DNA of 10,485 nucleotides from JBKBIP01 sp046297495 (GCA_046297495.1 JBKBIP010000068.1:1-10485); one strand, 5' to 3'. Counted from the first letter of the stretch, positions 1 through 6,588 are shown. Translations and numbers: made by a program. The notes: a model not told the origin generated them from the sequence alone.

Positions 1-399
1 CTGACGCCGCATCCGGGCGAATTGGGCCGCTTACTGGGTCTTTCGACGGCTGCGGTCCAAGCTCAGCGCCGTGAGTTGGCCGTGCGCTTCGCGGCTGAGC
101 AGGGCGTGATCGTGGTCTTGAAGGGGCATGGTACCCTGGTTACCGATGGACAGCGGGTATTCATCAATCCTACTGGCAATCCGGGCATGGCGACTGGCGG
201 CGCGGGGGACGTGTTGACCGGATTGATCGCCGCTCTGCTGGGACAGCGGCTCGACCCCTTCGCGGCAGCGCGGCTGGGGGTCTTCGTGCATGGCCGCGCC
301 GGCGATCTGGCTTGCGACGCCGTCGGCGAAGTGGCACTGACAGCCAGCGACCTGTTGGACCATCTGCCCGCGGCGTGGAAGGAACGAACGATAAAGTGA
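1..399 (+). CDS. nnrD: ADP/ATP-dependent NAD(P)H-hydrate dehydratase, C-terminal part (5' end outside window)
   Basis: This is the end of the YjeF C-terminal (carbohydrate-kinase-like) domain, which dehydrates damaged NAD(P)H hydrate back to NAD(P)H in the cytoplasm using ADP or ATP. The frame is open from base 1 and begins with LTPHPGELGRLLG, the family's TPHPGE motif. It continues through VVLKGHGTLVTDG and then GNPGMATGGAGDVLTG, the glycine-rich signature with the catalytic Asp of the GAGD loop. The end at 399 (KERTIK, stop TGA) matches the usual C-terminus. About 133 residues are present, so the N-terminal half of the domain, and any fused NnrE epimerase domain, lies to the left. The next gene is on the same strand 119 bases downstream; that gap has only a small GC hairpin (about 431-446) without a T-run. 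Identification is secure. Confidence 0.93.
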   Translation: MTPHPGELGRLLGLSTAAVQAQRRELAVRFAAEQGVIVVLKGHGTLVTDGQRVFINPTGNPGMATGGAGDVLTGLIAALLGQRLDPFAAARLGVFVHGRAGDLACDAVGEVALTASDLLDHLPAAWKERTIK

Positions 400-518
400 A
401 ACGGTCGTGTCGCGCGCGTAGCACGCCGGCGGTTGCGCGAAGCGCGAAACGAGGAACCCAGCACGAATCCGAACGCATTCCACATTCTATCCCACGTAGT
501 TCTGAAAAGGATCGGCGC

Positions 519-1466
519 ATGAATTTGCTCTGTCCCATTTGTCAAAAAATGCTGCAAGTGTCGGATCAATTTGCCGGCCAACTGATGAAATGCCCATTGT
601 GCGGCGGTTCGTTCACGGTGCCGACGCTCCCCCCTGCCCCTGGCGCCGCGGCCCCTCCGCCCCCAACTCCTACGACTCCGCCGCCGGTTCCTGGCCCCCC
701 TGCCGGAGCGGGTCATGCCGCGACCCCATCCCCCGCGGCGCCAGAGCCAGTCAAATCCGCCTCGGTCTCCGCGCCGGCGCCGACTGGCTATACCCATTCT
801 CGTACTTGCGTCGTCAATCCGCGCGTGCTGCCGTGGGTGATCCTGGGGAGTTTGGTTCTCATCTTCATCCTGATGTTTTTCCCGTGGGTCGGAATGTATC
901 CCGCTGGCGTCGGCGTCGGCAGCCAGAATGCTTGGGAAGTCGCTTTCGGTATGTTTTCCTGCGATACGGAATGGGAAAGCGTCGTCGGTTTTCAATGTGA
1001 CAATCCCGACAATCAACCCGGCCTGAGTGTTTTTGTGTTGTTTTATGTCTTGTTGTTTTTGCTGTTGCTGATTCCCCTGGCGGTGGCCTCCACGTTAATC
1101 AAGCTCATGCCGATCAAGCTACCGCCCCCCGTGATGGCGCTGCTTCCTTGGCGTTCGGCGCTGGTGGCGGGCTTGGCGGCTCTCGGCTTGCTATTTTTGC
1201 TCTTCCAATTGCTTTTGGGTTTCAGTTTGAGCAATAAGATCGAGGAAGTCAGTGAAAAAGCGGTCGAAGCTCAGCGAAAAACGGATAAGAAGGAGCTGGT
1301 CGATTTTCGCAAGGGACAGCGCTTGGCCCAGTTCAATGTCCAAACCACGACTTGGCTGCGGTTGGTCTTGCTTCTGAATGTCATTGTCATCGCGGGCGCG
1401 GGGTTGGATTTCTGGCTCGAACGGCGCGGCGACAAGCCGCTGCCGCGCATGGACGTGCATTGGTGA
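519..1466 (+). CDS. Zinc-ribbon, proline-rich, four-helix membrane protein (function unknown)
   Basis: A 315-residue protein. The ATG at 519 was chosen because it places a zinc ribbon at the very N-terminus (C5-P-I-C8 and C25-P-L-C28) and has an AAAAGG purine stretch about 8 bases upstream; the frame is open further upstream, but that extra sequence is Arg-rich and overlaps the end of nnrD. A Pro/Ala-rich linker (about 37-90) leads to four predicted membrane helices (about 103-125, 169-193, 213-237, 280-300). A charged, Lys/Glu-rich stretch at 240-270 lies between the last two, and C148 and C160 lie between the first two. A zinc ribbon followed by a Pro-rich linker and helices is common in planctomycetes, but no catalytic motif is visible. 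Function is not known; a sensory or membrane-organising role would be a guess. Confidence 0.85.
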   Translation: MNLLCPICQKMLQVSDQFAGQLMKCPLCGGSFTVPTLPPAPGAAAPPPPTPTTPPPVPGPPAGAGHAATPSPAAPEPVKSASVSAPAPTGYTHSRTCVVNPRVLPWVILGSLVLIFILMFFPWVGMYPAGVGVGSQNAWEVAFGMFSCDTEWESVVGFQCDNPDNQPGLSVFVLFYVLLFLLLLIPLAVASTLIKLMPIKLPPPVMALLPWRSALVAGLAALGLLFLLFQLLLGFSLSNKIEEVSEKAVEAQRKTDKKELVDFRKGQRLAQFNVQTTTWLRLVLLLNVIVIAGAGLDFWLERRGDKPLPRMDVHW

Positions 1467-1566
1467 GGGATAAACGTTGCGCGGCACATATACCGTGTGC
1501 GGGGGACAATGGGATGCCTTAACAAAGATTTGCCGGGCTGGCGCTTCGGGTTCGAGTCCGGCGGGG

Positions 1567-1656
1567 AAAAAAGGGGACGCGACTCGATTTCGATGGTTAT
1601 CCAATTCTGCCCCGATCCACTCTCCATCAGCAAATACGAGTCGCGTCCCCTTTTCT
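1567..1656 (+). repeat. Long-armed palindromic element, family 1, copy 1
   Basis: A perfect 18-base inverted repeat: AAAAGGGGACGCGACTCG at 1569-1586 and its complement at 1637-1654, with a 50-base loop. The loop ends in CCGATCCACTCTCCATCAG plus CAAATA, a core shared with the copies at 4427 and 5015. It lies between the convergent genes ending at 1466 and 1673. The stem is flanked by an A-tract on one side and a T-tract on the other, so it could stop transcription from both directions (inference). The rest of the 206-base gap shows nothing else convincing. Confidence 0.9.
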
Positions 1657-1672
1657 TGTCCCGAGCCTTGGC

Positions 1673-2164
1673 TCACTCCGATTTCTTCGCTGGTTTCGGA
1701 GCCGGTTTATCTTCCGTTGGCTCCTGGCTGACCTTGCCGGCAGTGCTGACGTGCAACTTCGTCTTGTTCCCCTTGCCGTCGAGGACATCCACCTTGAAAT
1801 GAGGCTCTGGGTGGTCCTTGCGCTCGGCCTTGATGACGGTGCCGCCGGATTCCTTCTCCGCGATGGAGATGGCCTCGATCAAGGAAATACTTTTCCCGTC
1901 TTTTTTCGGTGGGCCTTTCTTGTCGTCTTTCTTCGCTTGTTCAAGCGGTTTCGGTTTCTGGTCGGCGGCGGGCGGCGCTTTGTCCTCGCGAGCCGCCTTC
2001 TCCACGTGCTTGGCCACGCCCGGCGGCAGTTTGTTCAGGTCCACTTGCACAAGGTTCGGTTTCTTGTCCTTGTCCTTGTCCTTTCCTGGATCGGCTTCGG
2101 AGAAGTTGTAAACCGTGAACAGCGTCCCGGCTGCCATCGCCCAAGTCCAAATCAACAAACGCAT
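1673..2164 (-). CDS. Secreted Lys-rich PepSY-like domain protein
   Basis: A 163-residue protein with a short hydrophobic N-terminus (residues 2-20) that looks like a signal peptide or membrane anchor. It is followed by a strongly charged Lys/Asp/Pro-rich segment (25-90) with DKDKDKK runs. The C-terminal part, about 92-146 (ISLIEAISIAEKESGG, then KVDVLDGKGNKTKLHVSTAGKV), has the helix-then-strands pattern of PepSY domains, which are usually found in periplasmic or cell-surface proteins and linked to peptidase inhibition. The tail is again Lys/Pro-rich. An AAAGGA ribosome site (2176-2181 on the complement) lies 11 bases before the ATG. The gene is divergent from the ECF sigma gene and convergent with the membrane protein gene on its other side. 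The PepSY assignment is from pattern only; the molecular role is unknown. Confidence 0.8.
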   Translation of the reverse strand: MRLLIWTWAMAAGTLFTVYNFSEADPGKDKDKDKKPNLVQVDLNKLPPGVAKHVEKAAREDKAPPAADQKPKPLEQAKKDDKKGPPKKDGKSISLIEAISIAEKESGGTVIKAERKDHPEPHFKVDVLDGKGNKTKLHVSTAGKVSQEPTEDKPAPKPAKKSE

Positions 2165-2246
2165 GGCTTCACTTGTCCTTTCATGTCAGTATCTGGTGGT
2201 TAGCGAACGCGCTTCGTGGATACATTTACGAATAAGCACGCCCGAT

Positions 2247-2280
2247 GTTGGCGCGGGAAAAAAATTCTGGCCGCGCCAAC
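2247..2280. promoter_or_regulatory. Perfect 10-bp palindrome in the divergent intergenic region before the sigma gene
   Basis: GTTGGCGCGG (2247-2256) and its exact complement (2271-2280) are separated by a 14-base A-rich spacer. The site is about 50 bases upstream of the sigma factor ATG and about 80 bases upstream of the divergent PepSY-like gene. It could be a regulator-binding site or a 5' UTR hairpin. No confident -35/-10 boxes were recognised in the gap. Confidence 0.5.
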
Positions 2281-2328
2281 GAAGGATGCACGGGCCACGT
2301 AGTTAGTGATCGGGGGCAGGGTGGGAAC

Positions 2329-2883
2329 ATGAGGCCGGTGGATGACGCGAACGAGGTGGAGTTGGCCCGCGCCGGCGACCGGCAAGCGTTCGCTATTTTG
2401 GTCGAACGCTATTGGGGGCGGGTGCTGCGCTGGCTCACCAGTTTGGCGCCCCACCACCAGCAAGCGGAGGACCTTACCCAGGAAACCTTCCTGCGCGCCT
2501 GGAAAGGACTGGCGGATTTTCGTCCGGGGGCCAGCTTTCGGGCTTGGCTGTTCGGCATCGCCCGCCATTGTTTCATCGATTGGAAGCGGGCCCGAGCCAG
2601 AGCGGGACGTGAGCCATTGCGCGCCGACCCCCCCTGTTCGGCGCCAGGACCGGCCGAGGCGGCCGTGCAGCGCGAGGGGGAAGCGCTGCTCCAGGCCGCC
2701 TGCGATCGGCTCCCGGAACATTTCCGCGCTGCCTTCTTGCTTTGGGCGCAAGAGGAAATGACGCACGCGGAGATCGCGGACGCCTTGCACATCAGCGAGG
2801 AAACCGCCCGCTGGCGCGTGTTCAAAGCCAGACATTTGCTTGTCCAAGATTTGGGGGCTTATCTGGACCGGAACAAACCATGA
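2329..2883 (+). CDS. ECF-family RNA polymerase sigma factor
   Basis: A 184-residue sigma-70 family extracytoplasmic-function factor that would direct RNA polymerase to a specific promoter set. Region 2 spans about residues 10-90, with EDLTQETFLRAWKGL (2.2) and FRAWLFGIARHCFIDWKR (2.3/2.4). A Pro/Ala-rich linker follows. Region 4 spans about 118-172, with LPEHFRAAFLLWAQEEMTH and the helix-turn-helix AEIADALHISEETARWRVFKAR. The ATG at 2329 gives the usual ECF length and N-terminus; the frame is open further upstream to 2245, but that would translate the palindrome at 2247-2280. The stop overlaps the next gene's start (ATGA at 2880-2883), so the two are translationally coupled. The partner looks like its anti-sigma factor. 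Confidence 0.93.
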   Translation: MRPVDDANEVELARAGDRQAFAILVERYWGRVLRWLTSLAPHHQQAEDLTQETFLRAWKGLADFRPGASFRAWLFGIARHCFIDWKRARARAGREPLRADPPCSAPGPAEAAVQREGEALLQAACDRLPEHFRAAFLLWAQEEMTHAEIADALHISEETARWRVFKARHLLVQDLGAYLDRNKP

Positions 2884-4424
2884 AGTGTGCCACCGTTTAT
2901 GCTTGGTTGTTGACCTCGCGCTCCACCGACGCGCTCCCCCAAGGAGTGGCGCGGCACCTGCGCGCCTGTGGGCACTGTCGCGCGCGCCGGTGGCGTTTGC
3001 GGGGGTTGGAACAAAAGGTTCAAACCGTTCCCCTGGCCGAGTTGCCACCGGAACGCCGCGCGCGGCTGCTCCAAGGTCTGGAAGCGCTCGCTCCGGTCCC
3101 GGCGGCGCCCGCCTCGCGCTCTGGGGCCAGCTGGTTCCGCCGCCGCTGGTGTTGGCCACTGACCGCCGCTGCCGCCTTGCTCTTGGGTCTCGGTTTGGGC
3201 TTGCTGTCGTCCCAGCCGCGCGCGACGACTACGGACATGCCATCGCTCCCTTCCCCCGTGGTCCAGACCAGTGCGCCCAAGCTGGCTCGGTTCGTCGCTC
3301 ATCATCTGGCCTTGGCCGCCGCTCACGATCCCGCCGAACGCGTGACGATCCTCCGCGCGGTGGCGGGAGATCTGTGGTCGGAAAGCGCGCGGGCGACACG
3401 GCAGGGAACGCCGCACGACCTCCCCTTGCTGGCCGGGCTGTACGAGCGCGTGTTGCGTCAGGGAATCGCCCGCCAGGCCCTGCGGGTGCCTCCAGCGCGG
3501 CGCTCGGCGCTGCTCGACGAGTTGACCATCCAATTGCGCGGCACGGAAAGCGAAATGGTCCAACTGACCGAACAAGCACCGTTGGTCGTCGCGGACTTCT
3601 TGCAGCCGATGGGAGAAGCGGCCCGCGACGTTTCCTGGCAATTGTCCCGGCCCGACCCCGCCGCCGCGCCGGCCGCCGAGCCATCCTTGACCGTCGCCGC
3701 CGTGCCGGGAACCACGCAGGCGGTCTTGGTGGGGCTGGTCCTGCATGGCTTGGCCTTAGCGGAAGAGGATGAACGCGATTACCTGCTCCGCGCCGCCTAT
3801 TGCAGTGATGTCGCCGATCAGCTGCATTTGGCCATGCTCATGGCCGCCGCGCGGGGCGACCAGGAAGAAGCGGCTCAATGGAGCAAGTATCTCAGCGACG
3901 TGATGGATCGCGGCGTCCGCGACAACTTGGCCAAAGGCCAGCATCAAACCCCGGAAGACCCCCAGTTGGCGGAGATCACGCGACTAACGCGCCAAGCCAC
4001 GCAAGCGGTTCACGTCTTGAAGAAGGACTTGGCCCCCGCGGCCCCACTGACTCCGCCTGGTCTGCGCCGCGTCTTTGATGTCAAGCACCTGCCAGAGGCG
4101 AAAACGCTGGACAAAGCCCTTAAAGACTTGGGCAAGGCCCTGCGCGATGCGCTGCGGGACAAGAAAAGCAGCCCACCCCCCAAGGGCAAGGAAGTGAAGG
4201 GGGTTGTCCAAAGCGTGGACGTGCGAGACCGGACCATCGTGTTGTTGGTCCGCGACAAAGGGCACACGTTCGAGGCGGCCTACCAGGTGACCGCCAGCGC
4301 TCGCATTCGCGCCGGCCCACGCGACTACACCTTGGCCGACCTGCTCCCCGGAAGTCACATCAAAGGGACCCTGGCAAATGACACCTCCCTATCGGAAATC
4401 AAGTGGGAAAGGAAGGAGCCGTGA
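2880..4424 (+). CDS. Membrane-anchored putative anti-sigma factor with large extracytoplasmic region
   Basis: A 514-residue protein whose ATG overlaps the sigma stop codon by 4 bases. The N-terminal cytoplasmic part carries H26-x3-C30-x2-C33 (HLRACGHC), the core of the zinc-binding anti-sigma motif, and is Arg-rich. One membrane helix lies at about 91-111. The rest (about 112-514) would be outside the cytoplasm: a mostly helical region, Ala/Leu/Arg-rich (about 130-420), then a beta-rich C-terminal domain (about 436-514, from GKEVKGVVQSVDVRDRTIVL). This tail resembles small beta-barrel domains I have seen in other planctomycete proteins. The overlap, zinc motif and single helix support a role holding the ECF factor until an envelope signal arrives. 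What the outer region senses is unknown. The far end is followed within three bases by a palindromic element. Confidence 0.82.
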   Translation: MKCATVYAWLLTSRSTDALPQGVARHLRACGHCRARRWRLRGLEQKVQTVPLAELPPERRARLLQGLEALAPVPAAPASRSGASWFRRRWCWPLTAAAALLLGLGLGLLSSQPRATTTDMPSLPSPVVQTSAPKLARFVAHHLALAAAHDPAERVTILRAVAGDLWSESARATRQGTPHDLPLLAGLYERVLRQGIARQALRVPPARRSALLDELTIQLRGTESEMVQLTEQAPLVVADFLQPMGEAARDVSWQLSRPDPAAAPAAEPSLTVAAVPGTTQAVLVGLVLHGLALAEEDERDYLLRAAYCSDVADQLHLAMLMAAARGDQEEAAQWSKYLSDVMDRGVRDNLAKGQHQTPEDPQLAEITRLTRQATQAVHVLKKDLAPAAPLTPPGLRRVFDVKHLPEAKTLDKALKDLGKALRDALRDKKSSPPPKGKEVKGVVQSVDVRDRTIVLLVRDKGHTFEAAYQVTASARIRAGPRDYTLADLLPGSHIKGTLANDTSLSEIKWERKEP

Positions 4425-4426
4425 CC

Positions 4427-4501
4427 AAAAAAGGGGACGCGACTCGATTTCGCCACGATCAACCCTCCATCAGCAAATACGAGTCGCGTCCCCTTTTCTT
4501 G
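4427..4501 (+). repeat. Long-armed palindromic element, family 1, copy 2
   Basis: The same 18-base arm as copy 1 occurs at 4429-4446, with its complement at 4480-4497; the loop is 33 bases, the shortest of the three. The loop holds CGCCACGATCAACCCTCCAT followed by CAGCAAATA, aligning with the ends of the other loops. It fills almost the whole gap between two convergent genes (stops at 4424 and 4503), leaving only a few bases on either side. This position and the flanking A- and T-tracts fit a bidirectional terminator (inference). Confidence 0.92.
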
Positions 4502-4502
4502 T

Positions 4503-4970
4503 TCAATTTTGCTCGTCTGATGGCAGACTCGTGCTTGTGTCGGATGGTTGCCTTGTGTCACAGGGCGACTCACTCCAAATCCAATATCCGAAAAACAATC
4601 CAACGATGGTAGCGCTGGCCACAATAATCCAGTAACTGATCCCTACATGACCAATCCTATTTGCCATATCGGAGGCGACAAGGACTAACATCGTAACGAC
4701 AAACAGCGGATAAATCAGACGACCTGTCTTTGTCCTGAGTTTCCCGGCCGTTGCTTGCCGATTCACTTCTGAAGGAGTGACAAATTCCTCCAACGCACAC
4801 AAGGCAAAAACCAATAATCCATAGGTGCCAAACAGCAGTGCCACTGCACTTAAAGTTAGGAGAGGAGAATCCCAGTCAGCCCTCATCCAAACGGCAATCA
4901 TCCCCGTCGCTCCGCTTACCAACAAGGCGCAACTGGCAATGACAATCCATGCTCGTGGCTTTCTGAACAT
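4503..4970 (-). CDS. Small four-helix membrane protein, unrecognised
   Basis: A 155-residue protein with four strongly hydrophobic segments (about 8-29, 36-60, 84-102 and 110-132) and a Ser/Thr/Asp-rich hydrophilic tail (SDTSTSLPSDEQN). The ATG at 4970 starts just before the first helix; the open frame extends further upstream, but that part is translated from the palindromic element at 5015-5111 and is not believed. A weak AGGGA-like ribosome site lies about 12 bases upstream. I recognise no family. Its stop touches the palindrome on its 3' side and another copy lies 44 bases before its start, so the gene is framed by two copies of the same element in opposite orientation. Base composition is visibly less GC-rich than its neighbours, which may mean a different origin. 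Confidence 0.7.
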   Translation of the reverse strand: MFRKPRAWIVIASCALLVSGATGMIAVWMRADWDSPLLTLSAVALLFGTYGLLVFALCALEEFVTPSEVNRQATAGKLRTKTGRLIYPLFVVTMLVLVASDMANRIGHVGISYWIIVASATIVGLFFGYWIWSESPCDTRQPSDTSTSLPSDEQN

Positions 4971-5014
4971 GTTTCGGCAACCATCCCTGCTATTGTTTGA
5001 AGACAAGAAAAGAG

Positions 5015-5111
5015 ACAAGAAAAGGGGACGCGACTCGAATTTGCTTGACGGAAAGTAGATCGTGGCGTCATCTGACAACCAGCAAATACGAGTCGCGTCC
5101 CCTTTTCTTGT
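5015..5111 (-). repeat. Long-armed palindromic element, family 1, copy 3 (inverted)
   Basis: Perfect 23-base arms (5015-5037 and 5089-5111), extended by seven more pairs after one mismatch (5039-5045 with 5081-5087); the loop is 51 bases between the perfect arms. Read on the minus strand, the loop contains GCCACGATCTACTTTCCGTC followed by AAGCAAAT, which matches the core of copy 2, so this copy is inverted relative to copies 1 and 2. A second partial outer arm (GACAAGAAAAGAGACAAG, from 5002) precedes it as a short tandem duplication. Confidence 0.9.
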
Positions 5112-5138
5112 TCCTCGTGCATGCCGCGAAGCATTGCC

Positions 5139-5239
5139 CGGCGAACGACCAAGTTCAGTTGCCGGGCCGCCTGCAAGACCGTTGAAGCTCGGCAAACCAA
5201 GACGGCGGGCCCCGGTCAGCTTCAGCCGGTAGTTCGGCG
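5139..5239 (-). repeat. attC-like imperfect hairpin A
   Basis: A 101-base imperfect inverted repeat. Pairs: 5139-5146 with 5232-5239 (one mismatch), 5148-5150 with 5228-5230, 5157-5161 with 5217-5221 (one G-T), 5162-5166 with 5211-5215, and 5167-5171 with 5204-5208. T5216 is left unpaired and the terminal loop is 32 bases. On the minus strand it starts GCCGAAC five bases after the stop of the gene ending at 5244 and finishes GTTCGCC, the AAC...GTT arrangement of integron attC sites. The box sequences deviate from the RYYYAAC/GTTRRRY consensus. It is homologous to hairpin B at 8731-8828. The fold is well supported; the attC identity is inference. Confidence 0.55.
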
Positions 5240-5243
5240 CGAT

Positions 5244-6272
5244 TCACTTCGTAGCCGGCGCGCTCCGGGCCAAGCCGATCGTGGCCCAAGACGTTGCAAA
5301 GTACCTGATGGGGCCCAGATTTCTTGCAGGGCCGGGACCACGCGGCTCGGCGGGCCGCGAACTCATGGGCCAGGAGCCGTCTGCTTGTTGAGTCTTGATC
5401 AGGAAGGCTTGCCCACGATTCACGGCGTCTTGCGAATCTACTCCGCTTTCGGCGCTAAGGGCGTACAAAGACAGACCTGTCGCGAAGGCATCGCTGTTCA
5501 TCTCCTTCGTCTGACTCCAACCTCCATCGGTGTTCTGCAATTGCAGCAGGCTTTCAACCAAGTTCTTGGCGTCCTCTGCTGGCTTCCCGAGCCGCTCGTA
5601 GATCAGCAAGCGCATGGCGAGCGCCTGAGGGTTCTCAGCGGGTAGGTTTTGGGAGAGCCAATCCGCAGCCGCTTTCCTTTGCCTTCGCCAGCGATCTTTT
5701 GCTTCCGGCTGGATCTCCTTGCCGCCCAGGGCCAGGAAGACCCAGCTGGTCTGCACCTCTTGGGCAGCATGAATCGGAGGCCGGCCACCGCGATTTGCGT
5801 CCCAGGAGCCGTCGTTGGCCTGTTGACTGACGGCGCGGGCCAGGAATTGTTGTCGTGCCTTCTCGGTCGCCTCATCGTGATCCGGACTTGCCGCCAGCGC
5901 CAGGGCCATCAGGAGGGGGCCCAGATAATCCGTCTCGCTGCGCTTCGCATCCAGAGGGAGAACCGGGAAGACCTGGGCATAGTTCTCTTCCGTGGTCGCC
6001 CAGCGCGTTACCTCAACCAGTACTTTCTCATCGCTTCGGTAGCCCCGGTTTCGAGCCTCACTCAAGGCCCAGACCATCATCGGGATGTGGTGGCAAGACA
6101 CACACTTCTGTTTCTTCATCCAGGCGACGCCTTCCTTTTCAATGAACGGCAGGCTCCGCTCGACGGCCTTGCGCGCTTGGGCGATCCTGGATTCGCCGTC
6201 TTGGGCAAGAGCAGCACCCGCGCTCGCAAACAAACACGCCACCGCCACGAACACCATCACTGTCCGAGTCAT
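5244..6272 (-). CDS. Secreted prenyltransferase/squalene-oxidase-repeat protein with a CxxCH motif
   Basis: A 342-residue protein with a clear signal peptide (residues 1-23, ending ALAQ) and a GGGGGA ribosome site about 8 bases before the ATG. C57-V-S-C60-H61-H62 is a c-type haem attachment motif. The remainder shows QW-type repeats of the alpha/alpha-toroid terpene cyclase fold: QQANDGSW (about 150-157), LQNTDGGW (about 245-252) and QQADGSW (about 295-301). It is about half the length of true squalene-hopene cyclases, and I see no DxDD-type catalytic motif, so cyclase activity is unlikely. Export plus CxxCH suggests a periplasmic haem protein or one related to planctomycete cytochrome proteins (inference). 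It is followed five bases later by attC-like hairpin A, and its upstream side carries a different palindrome (6301-6388). Confidence 0.85.
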   Translation of the reverse strand: MTRTVMVFVAVACLFASAGAALAQDGESRIAQARKAVERSLPFIEKEGVAWMKKQKCVSCHHIPMMVWALSEARNRGYRSDEKVLVEVTRWATTEENYAQVFPVLPLDAKRSETDYLGPLLMALALAASPDHDEATEKARQQFLARAVSQQANDGSWDANRGGRPPIHAAQEVQTSWVFLALGGKEIQPEAKDRWRRQRKAAADWLSQNLPAENPQALAMRLLIYERLGKPAEDAKNLVESLLQLQNTDGGWSQTKEMNSDAFATGLSLYALSAESGVDSQDAVNRGQAFLIKTQQADGSWPMSSRPAEPRGPGPARNLGPIRYFATSWATIGLARSAPATK

Positions 6273-6300
6273 AGCACGTCCCCCGCTGGCTAGTCGGAGC

Positions 6301-6388
6301 GAAAAGGTGTCAGGAACCTTTTCCGTGCTCCCAGGAAACTAGCAAATCCGCCGCCCGGCGTCAAGGAAACGGTTCCTGACACCTTTTC
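6301..6388. repeat. Long-armed palindromic element, family 2
   Basis: Perfect 18-base arms: GAAAAGGTGTCAGGAACC at 6301-6318 and its complement at 6371-6388, extended by five more pairs after one mismatch (6320-6324 with 6365-6369). The 52-base interior between the perfect arms has no gene. The first 18 bases of the right arm read on the minus strand, AAAAGGTGTCAGGAACCG, match the family 1 arm at 12 of 18 positions. It lies just upstream of the CxxCH-protein gene and at the broken end of the zinc-ribbon pseudogene. Confidence 0.9.
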
Positions 6389-6588
6389 TGCCCCTGGCTG
6401 TATACCTTGGTGGAGTTGGCCTGCTGGGACCAGCCGGCGGAGAACCTGGTCGATCGGTGCTTGCTCGCCTGGAACAACCACCGCTGGCCGCACGAGCAGC
6501 GAGCCCGCCGACCAGCATGCTCCGGAGGAGCCTTCAGGCGCTTCCCGCAGGACGGGTTCGTGCATGAGAAGCGGATTTGCTCGCCCAT
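6389..6588 (-). pseudogene. Frameshifted, truncated 5' stump of a zinc-ribbon protein gene
   Basis: Starting from the ATG at 6588, the minus strand encodes MGEQIRFSCTNPSCGKRLKA and then a ribbon with C9, C14, C31 and C33 (RARCSCGQ), typical of planctomycete proteins that begin with a zinc ribbon. After CSCGQ the frame drifts into unlike sequence, but the neighbouring frame continues as AVVVPGEQAPIDQVLRRL, the expected follow-on of such a ribbon. A single-base frameshift near 6478-6492 is therefore likely. The coding signal ends where the family 2 palindrome begins, so the 3' part of the gene is missing. The original could have been a kinase or a membrane protein; nothing left decides it. Confidence 0.6.

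Noticed and set aside
431..446. GC-rich hairpin after nnrD
   Set aside because: Only a 4-bp stem with no T-run; too short to call a terminator.
312..518. N-terminal extension of the zinc-ribbon membrane protein
   Set aside because: It is Arg-rich, overlaps the end of nnrD in another frame and has no ribosome site; the ATG at 519 begins directly before the zinc ribbon.
1537..1566. tRNA-like stretch GGTTCGAGTCC
   Set aside because: The T-loop-like 11-mer has no matching 5-bp T-stem, and no anticodon arm or acceptor stem could be drawn upstream.
2195..2210. Isolated GTTAGCGAACGC resembling attC boxes
   Set aside because: No partner arm or stem is found within 150 bases on either side.
4971..5195. 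Longer version of the four-helix membrane protein
   Set aside because: The extra residues translate the palindrome at 5015-5111 and part of hairpin A, not protein-like sequence.
6400..6500. Plus-strand reading LACWDQPAENLVDRCLLAWN as the end of another transposase
   Set aside because: The opposite strand gives a better explanation: zinc-ribbon gene continuation after a frameshift (VVVPGEQAPIDQVLRRL).
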